A stretch of 64,000 bases of DNA, taken from Glandiceps talaboti. Taxonomy: Eukaryota > Hemichordata > Enteropneusta > Spengelidae. The stretch lies in contig NC_135558.1 in NCBI RefSeq assembly GCF_964340395.1, forward strand, positions 13,841,501 to 13,905,500, given 5' to 3'. Of this stretch, positions 24,902 to 39,900 are shown piece after piece; the stretch's first letter is position 1, and each line of letters starts with the position of its first letter. The translations under genes and the position numbers were made by a program. Below the pieces are notes generated by a model, which saw only the letters and a program-made list of their open reading frames with translations, was not told the origin of the DNA and did no database searches.

Positions 24902-27900
24902 TCATACTATATGTTTCTGCACTTTCCTTTTCCTTCGTTTACAGAATATGATATAGAGTAGGAACACTAGGCCAATACAGAAACCATACAGTAGTACACA
25001 CATACTCATATCCAAGCCATTCATTCCAAGACCGAAAAATCCAGTTTTCACTGGCCTATCTTTGACGGATTGCAGTCGTCCATTCACAAACACTTGTCTC
25101 TGTTCTCGTCGGGAGTTATAACTCATGTTCGGGTCAATAGCTAGGTTGTTGTCGTCGTCGTCTCGTATCTTGTCGATATATCGACTGAGTTGGTCCAATC
25201 TGATGTTATTCACGTGGTAATATTCTTTTAGAAATTTCAGTACTTGATCTTCTAGCCATTCCGTATCCGTGTATTCCTGGCAAGATGGGCATAACTGCTT
25301 GGGTGGGAACTGGACTTTGGGATGTTGCGGATCTTCCGACGCATCTCCGTGTAATCTATTGTTGGCTTTGTTGTGAGATCTCCACAGCCATAATACTGCT
25401 TCGTCGGGCGTTTTCACAGAGGCGCTGATAGTAGCGGCCATTTTGTCAAAATTGTCGGCGCATTCTCGACATCCAAAGAACTGTATAATGTAGCCTCTCA
25501 TTGCAGGTAGCACCTCAAGTTTCTCTTCAAGAGTATCTAACATTTAAAGAAAAACATGATAATTATTATACACTTATTGCCTTTGATGTAGCCACTATTT
25601 CCCCTGACTGAAAGCCCGGGGGAAATCATCGTGTTAGTGCAATAAGGCCTATTATATTGTATAGCAGATACAATGTACAACCTTGTTGCACTGATGTGAC
25701 AAAATAGTTGCTACATAAAGCATGTGGGATAATATGACGTCAACTAGTGCCCAAACTAGGCAAGGCAATAAGTTTTTTTCACACATCACATTCTCAGGCA
25801 TACGTCCTTTCCAGAATCAAAGCAAATCACCTGTGCTATTGAAAGAGTGCCCTAGGGAAAAGAGAAAATGACTAATGCCCACTGTATGCAAATTGAGGTC
25901 ATTATGGGTCACTAGCTCATATCACCTGACATGGTCTAAGCCAATCACTGAAGGCTGTAAGAAAATGATGTGTTATATTAACAAGAATTGCATCATGTAG
26001 TCAAAGTGATGTGAACCTAGAAAAAAGTCAAAGATTAGACCTTGCACGCCACACTTGTCTAATCTCTGCTAAGGTGCTGCGATCACACACACGGACATCT
26101 ACTGTCTGCAATCATACAGCTGGGTTGACTGAAGCAAGTGCACGATCGAGGTTCAAATCTTGCTCAGCGGTTTTAACCATTCACAAACAAATGGCAGTGA
26201 CAATAAGCTTGAACCTGCAATCTACAGATTCAAAGCCTGATCATTCAACCATCATGACTCCATAAATGGCAGCAGCTCTGCTACAACCAGTATGCAGATT
26301 AAAATCTGACCACTCAAACCGAAACTCCACATCTTGGTATATACATTATACTTACAATATTTCTTAGTAGTAGCAGCTCTGACAGTAAGTGTATGAAATA
26401 ACGTCCACAGTCCACAAGGATAGCCTCGGTATATCTTACTACTGCCTTTACATCCAACCCACTTTAATCTAGTTGGTAAGTATGTATCTGGTGCCTGTAA
26501 GGGAAGTAACAGCAAAGTCCGAGATAGAAATTTGATTTCTCCTTGAAAATATATGATGAAGGAGTAAAATCGAGGTGTAAAAACTGGTTGGTTGGTTGGT
26601 TGGTTGGTTGGCAGAGCTATAGAAAAGTTGGTCCAGAACAAAAGAATAGTCCTATGTAATCCTTATTAAGATAACACTAATGTGATGACCAGGGATTGAA
26701 ACATAAGCCTTTAAATTATATGATTCAATGTTATGATCTAGAGTTCCTAGTCTGTAAGATATGACATGTTGTTCCTGGGGTTGGTGGATGCATGAGGGCG
26801 CCCTGTCACATGGCATACCTTACAGACGATAGCGCTCCATGTAGTACAAAACCTAGTCTATCTTCACAGTAGAGCCATAAGGATTAGATAGCTTGATGAT
26901 TTTTTTTGGTTTCTAGAACTCTGCCAGATAATGATTTTCTCACCTAAGTTTTAATCCTAATTTGACATGTGACTTTTTAAAGGCAAAGATAGTCTGACTG
27001 CAGTACTCAGAGTAAACCAGTCTGACAACTATCCGTGCCATAGACAGCAGTGATACCAGTTATACATTTTTTACATGAAGCTCATAACATGGAAGGGCAT
27101 TTTACACATTCGTGTCCCAGACCGGATGGTGGAGTTATCAAACCCTGATTAGAAGCAAAATGTATGAAATACCATGAAAAGCCTAATGTATAGTAACAGT
27201 ATGGTTTGCGCTCGTTCAAACTATTGAAGTGTACACATACTTACAACTACACGTCTGTTGCTTGTATTATTTTGAAGGTAACATATGGAAAGTATTTGTC
27301 CAACTATATATATCTCCAGTGCTAGTCATTGTGTTAGCTAACTAAGTGAATTGTTATGCAGTGATCAATTATTACATATCGATCGTCGCCTGTCCCTTTT
27401 CAAACTCTGATGCTAACATTTTATTTTTTCCTTTCCATAAGGAAGATAATGAAAACTAAAATTATATCACAACCTGAGATATAGACTCAACTGCTGTCTT
27501 TTACCCCCAAGATTATTTTAGGTGCCATCTGCCATCAAAGCATCTTTAAAATGTTTATTGGGACAGCTAGGGGACAGCGCTATCACATATTATACCATGC
27601 ACAAACTAAGTTGAACAAAAAATATGGATTTTATACCCTGGTCATTCTATGTCACCATTACTAGTTATGCTGTGTTCAAAATATGAGTCAAAATGTTCAC
27701 ATTACCATTACTTTCACAAACCTTTCTTTTTATATTACTGGTGATGGTATAATTATGTTATTCTTGAATATTTTTCTTCATTCAGCTGGAAAATACTTGT
27801 GAACTAAGGGTTTTGTCACTATCAGTCGCTAGACTTAGTGACAAAGACCCCTTAGGTCACTCTTATTTTGCTTGGCTGAACAGAGAAAAATATTGGGAAA

Positions 27901-30900
27901 TAACATCTAAGTATGAGAGACATCACCCACTGTTATTTGAGTATAATACCAGTAGGAATAGTTTTATGAACGTCAAGCGATTCTTATGTGCCATGTTCAT
28001 ATTAGAATTTCAAGTAAATTCAGGTGTACAAGTCTTCATAAGAGACACATAGACAACAAACTGAGATGGGAGAATAACACTGATATGATTTTACGTAAAG
28101 GTCAGCAGCGTTTATTTTTCTTAAGGAAGCTCAATTTCTTCAAAGTTGATAAAACGATGTTAAATCTTTTTTACAGATCATTTATTGAGAGTATTTTAAG
28201 TTTTTCACTAATCTGTTGGTTTGGTAATCTGAGTGTTTAAAACAAAAACAAGCTTGGTAGAATAGTTAATATCTGCAGTAAAATTATTGGTGTTCAACAA
28301 ACTAGCCTTAGCACACTGTACAGGAAACAAGTCCTGAACAAAGCCAATTCCATACTGAGGAATAGTCAGCACCCCCTTTACCAAGAGTTTGACATTTTAC
28401 CATCAGGACGGCGCTTTAGGGTTCCAAGGACTAGAACAAACAGAACAAAATATTCATTTATTCCAACAGCCATATCTTTTCTTAATCAAGTCAGGAATGC
28501 ATAGCAGCCCATTGTTTCAATGTTTTAATGTTACTGTACCTTATTTTTAGCCGTATTTATTGTATTTATTTTAATGTATCCTGTCACAGTATTTTAATAT
28601 TTTGTGTATAGTTTTTTTATACGTTTAACTGTCGCGCAAAGAATTGCCCATACTGGGATAATAAAGATCTATTGTATTGTATTGTAAACATCCCCCTTCA
28701 CTTCTCTATGATTTAATAGCATCATGACTTACGACTTCAAAGAAACTGGTACTGTAGCAAGAAATACTCCTATAACCTAGAAAGTAGCTATTGGTGTGCA
28801 AGAAATGGCTTGGTTTTGATACAAGAAAGCTTGTACACGATTATATGGGGTTAGACACTTGAATGGAGTTTCTATGTATTAATGTTTTTTTAAGTTATTC
28901 AGTAATATATTGATATGTTTCGACAAATATGGCTACCATTCAATAATAAGTGAGCACCTACACATTAATGCTTGTGTATATTTCTTGTGTTTTATATCAT
29001 CTGTAAACATGATTTTAAAAAAACTGGCAACAAGTAAATATTACTGAAGAATGGATGTGAAACAAGTTTTAATTTGGTTTTTCTTGGCAATTGTGTGAAA
29101 TTTATGAGATGTGAAATCATGAAATGACTCTCCAAAACCCAAGTTACGAAAATGCCCCCTTCCCCATCTGATTAAATTTGCTGTGGTGAATACAATTCTT
29201 TATTTACCTCTCTTTTTTTCATTTATTGTTGTCTATTTTCGATTTTGGGAAGAAGGCGGTCACTCTCAGAACAAAACAAATGACAACAAACGAATGAAAT
29301 AGAGGTAACTAAAGGAACAAAGCTGTATTCACCACATCAGATTTTAATCAGATTGCCCACGAGCCCCTGCATCCTTAGTAGATATGAATTTTAAAACATC
29401 CAAAGAAATATTTCGACAACTGGAGCGTATATTGTAAATGATGTATCTCATATAACACAGCCAAAATTTTAACAAGTATACTATAATTTACCTAAATGTT
29501 ATTTCTTAAACTGAAATAGAAATGCAATGTTTTTAGGTTTTGTAATTTGAAGAGAAATATTTCTACAGCTGGCATGTATATTGTAAACAACATATCTTCA
29601 TCATGCAATCAAAATTTTAACTAAATGTATTATAATTCACATCAATATTATTTCTAAAATTGAAAAAGAAATATATTTTTTTAGGTCTTAACATTTAAGA
29701 GAAATATTTCTACAGCTGGCATGTATATTGTAAACAACATATCTTCATCATGCAATCAAAATTTTAACTAAATGTATTATAATTCACATCAATATTATTT
29801 CTAAAATTGAAACAGAAATATATTTTTTTAAGGTCTTAACATTTAAGAGAAATATTTCTACAGCTGGCATGTATTAATGTGAATAAATATCTTACCTAGT
29901 ACAAGCAAAATTAGGACTAAGTATATCATAATTTACATAAATTTCATTTCTAAAATTCTAACAGCAATGGAATTTTTTTATTTTAAAATTTGAAGAGAAA
30001 TATTTCTACAGCTGGCATATATTAATGTGAATAAATATCTTAGTACAAACAAAATTAAAACTAGGTATGTTATAATTCACATCAATTTATTCTAAAATTC
30101 GGCCAGAAATGGATTTTTGTTGCTCTAATGTACACAGTGTCAACGTGTGTCTTTTGAGAGTCAGATATCCTGTTAATTGATCTCAAAAACATGTTAGTGG
30201 TGTAACAATAACTTGTAAATCAATTGAGGGCAACAGATGTGATTTATGTCAATATGTAAACTGTGTAATGAACAACAAACTACATTCATATGTAAATTAC
30301 TACCATCATATATGGGTTACTTTTCTAAAAAAGTGGACAAAATGGACTGCTGTTTATTTTTTTTACATTTTTTTTCAATTGATTGCCGTACCAGTAAATT
30401 TCACTCTTGCAAGCCTATTTCTAGCATAGTGTACTCATATTTCTGTTGTATGCAAAAAATGTAACTTTACACTATTAAAAAAAAGATAAATTTTCACTTA
30501 TTCTCTGTAGCATTGTGTGTGTTTGTGTGTATATATCTTTGCATGACTGAAAATCACTGGGAGCAATTTTCAGCACAAAAAAAAATTTAAAAAAAAACAA
30601 CCCCCCAAAAATAATTTCACCATTGTAGCCATTAAAATCATCAAGTACACTGTATTCATATCGGCAGAAGCCTGTTTCTACTGCACTGTAAAAGAATAGC
30701 ACTGCTTATCACTTTTCAATGTAATTGGGTAAAGGATCCTGCTGTGTGTACAGGTATGGTTTTTGTTATGGTTAGTCTGGTGTCTATCTTTATGTAAAAA
30801 AACATATCATGTCCCCCATGAGTAAAACACCAAGATAACCCAAATTACACTGTAAATAGCTAGTTTTAGATGGTTTGTACCATATTTATTTTTATTACAT

Positions 30901-33900
30901 ATGTACCTGAGATTACTTGCATTGGTGCACACACTTACTAGTAGTACTAGTAGTATGGCAGTGCAGTACCAAAAATGCATATACCTGTATGCAAATGATA
31001 TGTAAATGAGAATGTGATCATTCGTCCGTTCTACACAAAAACGGATGATAGCATAGCATCATTTTTACAAATGTGTAATAATATGTAATAATAACAGAAC
31101 CCCATGCCACGTGGTGAGTTCCAGTGTGGGAAACTCAGGTGTATTTGCACTTGTGTTTGCAGTGTTTTCTGCTGCACTTTCACTCACTACACTCATGAAA
31201 GTACTGCTACAGAAAACACTGCAAGCAATAATGTCAAAAACCCTGAGTACACCACACTTGCACTTATGTAATGGGTTCTGTCTTGTTATCTGTAGTAGAA
31301 CTTAAAGAACACAGACAGCTGGAATTTCCACTACCTGTAGCTTTATGAAGAAATTGTAGATTCAACACGTCTTCACTTTTATAGCATTCAAACCATTCTA
31401 AATATTGAAATATTTCCAATTCTTTTTTTTAAAGTTGTTACTTTTCTGATTGAAATATGTCATAATTTTACCTTTTCGGGGTCATATCTTTCGTTGACAA
31501 ATTCCAACCAATCATCAGAGGTAATTTTATAATCACCATTATCTTCCACCCAATAGTTTAACTCTTCTAAATAACTCATTATCTGTGGTCTACCTGGAAA
31601 AAACTGAACCCGATACAACTACGATTAAAGCAAATTCCTGTGTACAATAATTATACACATATTGTTATTTTGAAGGGGCACAAGCTGAGTTTACACATGT
31701 GTTGGCGTGGTTTATGTAGCATATTTTGTAAGGTACCCACAGTATTGTACTTACTGGAGCACTTGCAATTAACTGAACTCAAACCTGGTATCCCGGTATA
31801 ATTCAATAAACGATCCAACAATGTAATTTATCATAAGTATAAAAAATGTTCAAGAAATCCCTACAGTAACTATACAACTAACTGTTTTAACAATGTCAGA
31901 AGACAATCCTAATGTTATAGAAGGCAGGCATCGACATGAAAATCATCTACTCAAGGTTATAATGTAAGCATTTTCATAGGAAATCATTGTATCTAACAAA
32001 ACAGTTTCAAAACACGAACCATACTGCAGCTAGTGCAGCTTCAACTGCTGTATTCAAGTATTCAGACTTACTTTTGCTAAAACATCTACAAATTTTTTGA
32101 GAGCTTCCAACCTATCACCCTCTATAACATCATGTAGTGGTATCTCATGCCGGAATGAGTAATGGAGTGTACTTTCTAAGTCTTGCATATACACTGGTAA
32201 ACTGAAAAAAAAGAAGAAGTTATAAAGTGAATCATTTAGTAGTGTACAAAATTAAAGTGTAGTATCGAAATGAATTTTAGTTTCAAACACAAACTTGAAA
32301 ATTGCACCTTTGTGTGTTTAAAACAAAAGTTCAATTCGTTACTATGATTTACCATTGATAACAGATGAATTTCCATTTGAAGAAAGTTACAGTGTGTTTT
32401 TGGACAGGTTTTGAAACCCTGCTAAGAAGGGTAAATCTGATAAAATGTGACTGGATTTCAAACCTTGTAAGTTAAGCAGAGTTTTGGCAGGGAAGCTTAA
32501 ACATGTACAATACCTAAAGAATTGAACTAGAATAGATTTTATCTACTCACTGCCCTTAAATAACAACAATACAGCTTAAAGAAGCAAGAACAAGAATTCG
32601 CCGACTTGGAATCTGCAGGTTGCAGGTTCAAGCCTTGCTGCTGGCATTCATTTCTGAATAGCTAAAGTCCTTGGGTGAGATTTCAACCATGGTTGTGTCT
32701 CAGTCAACCCAGTTGAATAAATGAGGACCTGGTAGGATAGAGTTTGCAATGCGAATACTTTAATCCTATGTGCCTATGGAGACTGAAATAGACTGTATGC
32801 TCCTCAGAGAGTTGAGGAGGTAAATGGTCATTGTACCACTATAGGTCTGTGCCAGGGGTAAAAGTAGTGTTGTGTAGAGCACTATGAATACAACATCCAT
32901 TGCAGAAAGCGCTTTATAAATACTACAGAACTTGCGATGGTCAAGAAAAATAGTGAAATACTTTATAAACCAACAAAAAAATTGTTCAAAAAGTGTGTAA
33001 AAACCTGAAAGATGTGCATGTGCTTTATAAAAACAAATGCATGTATTTGCTTATTTTCATCAAGGATTGGTTTGCTTTAGAATATATTCTATCTCATTTG
33101 TATAGCCAGCAGTAAAAATACCGGTTTTATTTATGACTGTACATCAACGTACACAGTGGTACATATGTAATAAATAACATTATTAATATTTTAATTAAAA
33201 GAATATATCATTTCACAGTACAGAATATATCTATATTTTATATTTACATTTAAAAAAAAGGTAAAAGTTGATGGTACCTTGGATTTAAGAATTAATTTAC
33301 ACAAAGTCAATATGTTTAGTGTTTATTAAAAATGGTGTATACGTACTATGTTACAGTGAACTGGGTCGTTTTTTTATTTGAATTATCTTGTTCATCTTGT
33401 CCTTTATCCTGTGGTTGATTTGGTACTAAATCAGGCATCATTTCATTCTGATCTTGTTGCTGTTGACCTGTATCTTGCTGCTCCTGCGGCAGCCCACCAT
33501 TTTCTCCATGTAAAAACTTTCTTAGCATGTTGTCATTGTCTCCATTTTGTACAGCTTGTTCACCGTTATTAATACCTTGGACTCCTAGGTTTATCTCCCC
33601 TCCTCCCTGATCAGGTCCTGGTATGTTAAATGATTTTGCTGGTAATCCAATACTCAGGATGGAAATACGATAACTTTCCCTGGTTCCATCAACACTGAAA
33701 TAAACAAACATCAGCGATACTGTACTTTAGTAGATGAACCCAATCTGATAATCTGGTGTTGTGAATACAGCCATTAGGCCTTTCCAAACTTTGCCATGGT
33801 GGTGCTCTACTTCCTGTCTGTGTGTACCTTGGGGGTATACATGGTACATGTATAGATGACTCAGTTCATCATAGAGCACTGCTGCTTTCCTTGATGTCTG

Positions 33901-36900
33901 ACCAATGTGAAAAACATCCCTGATTTACACCTCGACAGAATACCAAGGGACAAAGCTCTTAAGAAACGTTACTATGTGGGATGATACCCCCAATTTGAGC
34001 GAGGGCGTGTATTCTCAATTTCCTGTTTGCAGTCTGGAATGGCCTATTTCTTTATTTTAAATATCTATATCCTTCATTTATTGTTGGTTGTTTTTCGTCA
34101 TCTTGATGTCACTGATTTTTAAAAATAAACAATACATTACACCAAGCACGAGCCAAGTTGAACAAAAAATATGGAGTATATACTCTGGTCATTCTATGTC
34201 ATGACAATGTGCCTCTTCACAACAATGCGTGTTTACGTCACTGGTTCTACTGTGTAAATATGAGTCAAAATGTTCAAAATTGCTATTACTTTCCCCGATT
34301 ATTCTTTGATATTACTGGCACTGGTATAATTATGTTATTCTCCAATGTTTTTCTTTATTCAGCCGGAAAATACTTGTGACCTAAGGGTTGTCAACTCGTG
34401 GTAACAGAGGCCCCTTAGGCCACTCGTATTTTCCACGGCTGAACGAAGAAAAATATTGGGGAATAACATCTCATTATATGTATATGAGCAAACAAAATAC
34501 TGGATATCAAATTAATTAAAGTCTGAAGCCAAGCTTAGGTGTTTAACGACATATTTCTAGGACATAAATACTGCTTGGTTTACTTACATTAGTCTTTTGT
34601 ATGTGTTATCTGGATGCATCACATAGAGTGACGGATATGTATCGACACTAAATTGTGACGTCAGCTTCTCATACTGCGCTTCATTACTAACTCGCCTGAC
34701 TAGTATTTCATCATAATTTTGTACATCAAGCATTACCTGTTGAAATAACAGAAATTAGTGGAAAATTACTGGAAAAGGGTTCTTCATTAATTGTAGCATG
34801 CACCCTAGAAATGAAGTTATTAAACATCTGGTGATCTTTTGTTCAAGAAAAAGCCAACCAATTCTCAGTTAAAATCAATATCAACCAGGTGTAAACTGAG
34901 TATTTTCTGTAACGAAAAACACAAGCCAATCAAATGTTTTTCCTCTACCCTTTGTTATCATTAACGTATGTACTGAATTATATAAATTTGAAGCATACAT
35001 TGTGAAGGTATAGGACATGTGTTTTGTCACTGTAAATGTAAATGCCAAGTCATATGAAATTTGAAGCATGCATTAAGATATTGCCTACTTACCCAAAATA
35101 AACAATTATGCAAATGACTAATTAATATTCAAAACTACATGAACTATCCAGTTGAAAATACCATGTACTCATGTTCTCCTTTCCGTTTACTTTAAACAAG
35201 GTAACATTCTCAAAAGGTTGCATCATAAATGTTGGAGATCACTCCTCTTATTTGACTATAACAGCATAAAATTCATTTGAATGTCACTCCAAGAAATAAA
35301 CTCATTTTGATAAACTTTGAGTTTTGGAGCATCATAGCATGATTTTACCACATTCGCTTACATTACATACAATATCAGAGAATACTAGTATTCAACACTC
35401 CTAAGTACTTATTACTTAAATATGAGGCAATGTGACCTACAACAACAATTCCTAAATGTGGCAAAACTTCAATTTGGTGTTTCTCTGAAATCCGGTGTAT
35501 AAATGTAGGTGATATCAAAATCCTGAAATGACACTCCATAACCAAAGCTCATGAAAATGCCTTTATTTCCTGGAGTGGTGTTCCCATTTAAGAAGATCTT
35601 GTTTATATTTATTCATTCAAGATTTACCTCTCTTCCTATGTATGATGTTGAATCTTCAAATATTAAAAATAAAACTTTTGTAGTGGGTTGATTTCCACTT
35701 GTAAATACACTATGAATCCATTCAAGGCTGTGAACAGAAAACAACAATAGAGAGAATTGTAAAATATAAAACAGCTATTGTATCACACAAATTTAGGAGC
35801 CGTGACTATACCAGTTATCAATTGCTGGAGGGTTGGAAAACATTCAAAATTTAAAATGCAACGGAGAGAATCTGATAATCCTTAAGTATTGTTTGTGATA
35901 TGATGTGAAATACAATGTCATCATTTCATCTTTCTATGCAATAACTGATTATGTACAAAAGTCATATTGATAATATAATTATAACACACACAAGCCAGGG
36001 TAAATGCATTCAAACAAAAAATATGGGTTCAATACCCTGGTTGTTATATATCACAACAACACTTAGGCAAGACCTCTTACTAGGTCACTTGTATTTTCGA
36101 TGGTGAAACACAGGAAAATATTGGAGAATAATATGTACTGGGTAAGTATACATTATGTGTATGTGTGCGTACACAGACATGTTCACACATGAATTGAAAA
36201 TTTTCAATACATTGTATATAGTAATCACACAAAAGATGCACCCATGGCTAGGAATTTGTGTTAGTCTGTGGAATTATACTCGGAGCATTATGATGTAAAA
36301 CTAACATTGCTTTTGTGGAATTGTAAAATAGACATATGTGAGTGTGTAAAACTATATGCTTGTGTTTTTAAAGTGGCCATATGGATGAGGATTGAGTATT
36401 TATTTTGGATTTATAATTTATAAAACAAGTTTATCATGGCTTCCTATTTGGAAAATCAGTGTGAAACGACATAGACCAAGTCTGTTTTTGAAACCCAGCA
36501 CATTGTAAAAAGTTTTGTTATTGTATGTACAATAACAACAATTTTACACATTTATTAATCTTTTGCAATAATATTGAGTTACAAACAAGGCCGCGTTGAT
36601 TTTTCAAGTAGGAAGCCATGATAAAATTGCTTGAAAAATCCAAAATAAATACCCAATTCTTATCCATATGACCACTAAAAAAAATTAAATAGACACACAA
36701 TGAAATAATACTTATTCCTATTTTGAAATTCTTGATATAGATTTTGATTAGAAAATAAAGTTATTCATTTCTTACCTTGGAATGGAGAAATCTGGCCATT
36801 GTGTTTTTTTAGCATTATATTGTTGTTCTATATAATTAACTATTCCATGTCTCATATCATCAATTACTCGCTTTCCTAAATTTAAAACAGATAGTTGAAG

Positions 36901-39900
36901 TCAAATGTTTGAATAGCTGCTAAGTATTTTAATTAAAACTTTGTACATGTATGTATTTCCGTTGCTTATTGTGGGGTGGGGTAGAGATGTTCTGTTCAAG
37001 GAGGTACAAATGGGACTTGGGCATATAATATGTCAACTCTTGACAGTGCAGTCAAAACAAGTAAGCCATCAATTTGATCAAACTGTTGTTTTTATATGTG
37101 GAACGGATGACCTTTAACCCCCAAGGTTCCTACAACTTTGGCACAAGCTGTGTAATATCGACAGCTGACCTCATGGTGAGGTTACTTGAGACACAGGGTC
37201 ATTGGTCCATATTGGAGTCACACATTTGAATAAATAGCATGACCTGTCTCAGACTTTGATTGAAAATGGCTGTCGGGCAGACCGCTAGAAAAAGGAAGTC
37301 CTGAACAAAAGAATGGTCCTATCATGTAATCCTATCACAAATGCGTTATCAATGTGAGAACCTGGGATTGAATCATGGGCCTTTATGGTGGGACAATACA
37401 GGGCTTTGGATAATAAGTTTAAAACACAGACAGACTGACCATATGTGTATATTCTGTACTAGTTTTCATCGTATAAATGACTGCATTTTCCAACATGAAA
37501 TATCTGAAGTATAGTGATTTCTAAAGACACAGCTTGGCTGTCATAACATGAATGAGGATTGGATATTTATTTTGGAAATTTAATTTATAAAACAATTTTA
37601 TCATGGTTTCCTATTTGAAAATCAGTGTAGAACAACATATACCAAGTCTGTGTTTGTAACTCAATAAATTGCAAAAGATTGATAAATATGTAAAATGTTT
37701 GTAATTGTACATACAATTTTACAAATTTTTTAGCTTTTTACAATATAATGACTTATAAACACAGACTTGGTCAATGTTGTTTCACGGTTATTTTTCAAAT
37801 AGGAAGCCATGATAAAATTGTTTTATAAATTAAAAAATCCATAATAAATACACAATTTTCATCCATATGGCCACTCTAAATATTAAAACAAATTTTATTC
37901 GTGGGATATTTCACAACTAAATGTGAATAAACCAACATAAGCAAATACAGGTACTGTGTGTGCAGTTGGAGATATCAACATGTAGGTTTGACCATTTAAC
38001 ATATACATGAGCATCAGCGAATGGACAAACAGACAGAAAGATTTGACCCAATGTAGCAGCATCCTTCAGGTTTCGCCTGAACCATGATATCATACGTTTA
38101 TTTATGCATTGTTTATTATTAGTTAGACTTGAGAATAATCATTGGCTTTCGAATCTGGCAATTATACTAAACGACCATGATGCGTTATTCTACACACAAG
38201 TCTAGCTAGACATTTATGCACAACAGCACATGTAGTAGTTCACAACAGCACATGTCGGTTAAGTACATGTAATCCATCAGGCATTGACAGGCAGTTGTAA
38301 TAGCCTACTTCATTCACACAATTGCTTATCTTTACGTCAATACCTTACTTTCGAACTCCACCTTTCAGTTTGAATGTACGTCATGTATGGACACACAATT
38401 ACATCATCCGTTTATATTAATGCTCCAATTGCATAAAATAAATTTAAATATACCTCTGAGTGATAATTTAAAATTCAGCACAAAAAGTCATGCTAAAAAA
38501 ATTGACTGATAAAATAATGCTAGATCTGAAAGCCAGCGACTAGTCTCTTATCAAATTATTAGTATAACTTTACATCAGTGAATCTTTACTTGCATTTTTG
38601 TGCAATTAAGCGCTGTTTAATTGTATTCTCTACTTTCATATCACCCATAACCCTTAGATTAATGTTTGAAATCAATCAAAACTCATAAGCATACACCTAA
38701 CCTATCCACCATGCCATTAGAGACTTACCATAAAAATCATCTTCATTTTCTATCTCATCTACTGTTTAGATAAATTGCAAAAACAAAAATTTGAACAAAA
38801 AAAAATATGAGAGGAAAAAAAGTAAATAACAACAAACAGAAACTATGACTGCATCAGAATATTATGCATCATGCACATGCATGTACACAATAGCTCAAAA
38901 TTAAATAACATTTTTTTTGCCACTGATGTGTTACTCTGATAGTTCTTGTACCCCACAGCTTTATCCTGCTTCCCATATCAAGTCATTATTAGGGTTTGAA
39001 AGCTGATTCAATAAGCAGCACCCCAAAACACCATTATCAGAATACCCTATAAGCTGATTGGTCACAGTGGGGAGTAATTATATACATCAGACTCAATATT
39101 CAAATTAAGTCATTATGTAAATGAACACGTGCAACTAGATGAACACAGGAGTTACACCGGTCAAAATCAAACAGGACATCACTTATCCAGCATTCCCTTC
39201 ATTTATCATCAAAGATGCATTTACAAGTGTTGTAAGTGATATTCAGAAACAGTAACACAGATGGCAGATATCACCAGGTGTCCATATTGGAATTGTGCCT
39301 TGACCCCTTTACATGTATGCAATGCATGTAACCCTATACATGTATGCAATGCATGAAGAATGATGATTTACATGTAATTTACATCTAATTATGTAAATCC
39401 AAATTATGCATATATTTTCAAACCATACTAACAATTTGTTATGGGAAGCAAGGTATTAAGTAAGCTGTGGAATAAAAGAGTTACTGGAGTACGTAATACA
39501 TCAGTGCAAAAAACAGGCTGGTTAAAAATAAAAGATACCTGCATCTTTTGAAACGGTAGTATTTGTGATTTTGACAGACGTACAGTTTCTACTGTTCTGT
39601 GTGTTGTTTGAGACATGTATTCGTGTATTTTTGTGTCTAATTTGTCTCAATATATTTGAGCATGTAGTAAGTGTACATCTCAACCGTAAAGAGGAATCTC
39701 ACTCACACAAAATAAATGCTTTTTCTCAACCGCTGAGTTCTGGTGAATTATTTTATCCTATGTTAACTCAAAATGTTGGTGACTGAAGTATCAATAATTT
39801 TCTTAACGTTTTCATAGATATTTATATGCAGATATATGAGGCAAGACAAAGTTGATTGTCAAGTTACACATTCTAACATTCACATGCGCATGCTAAAATG

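Noticed and set aside
26011-26265. 84-residue open frame near QSOX exon 11
   Set aside because: Lies in intron 11, overlaps SINE-like strings and matches no family.
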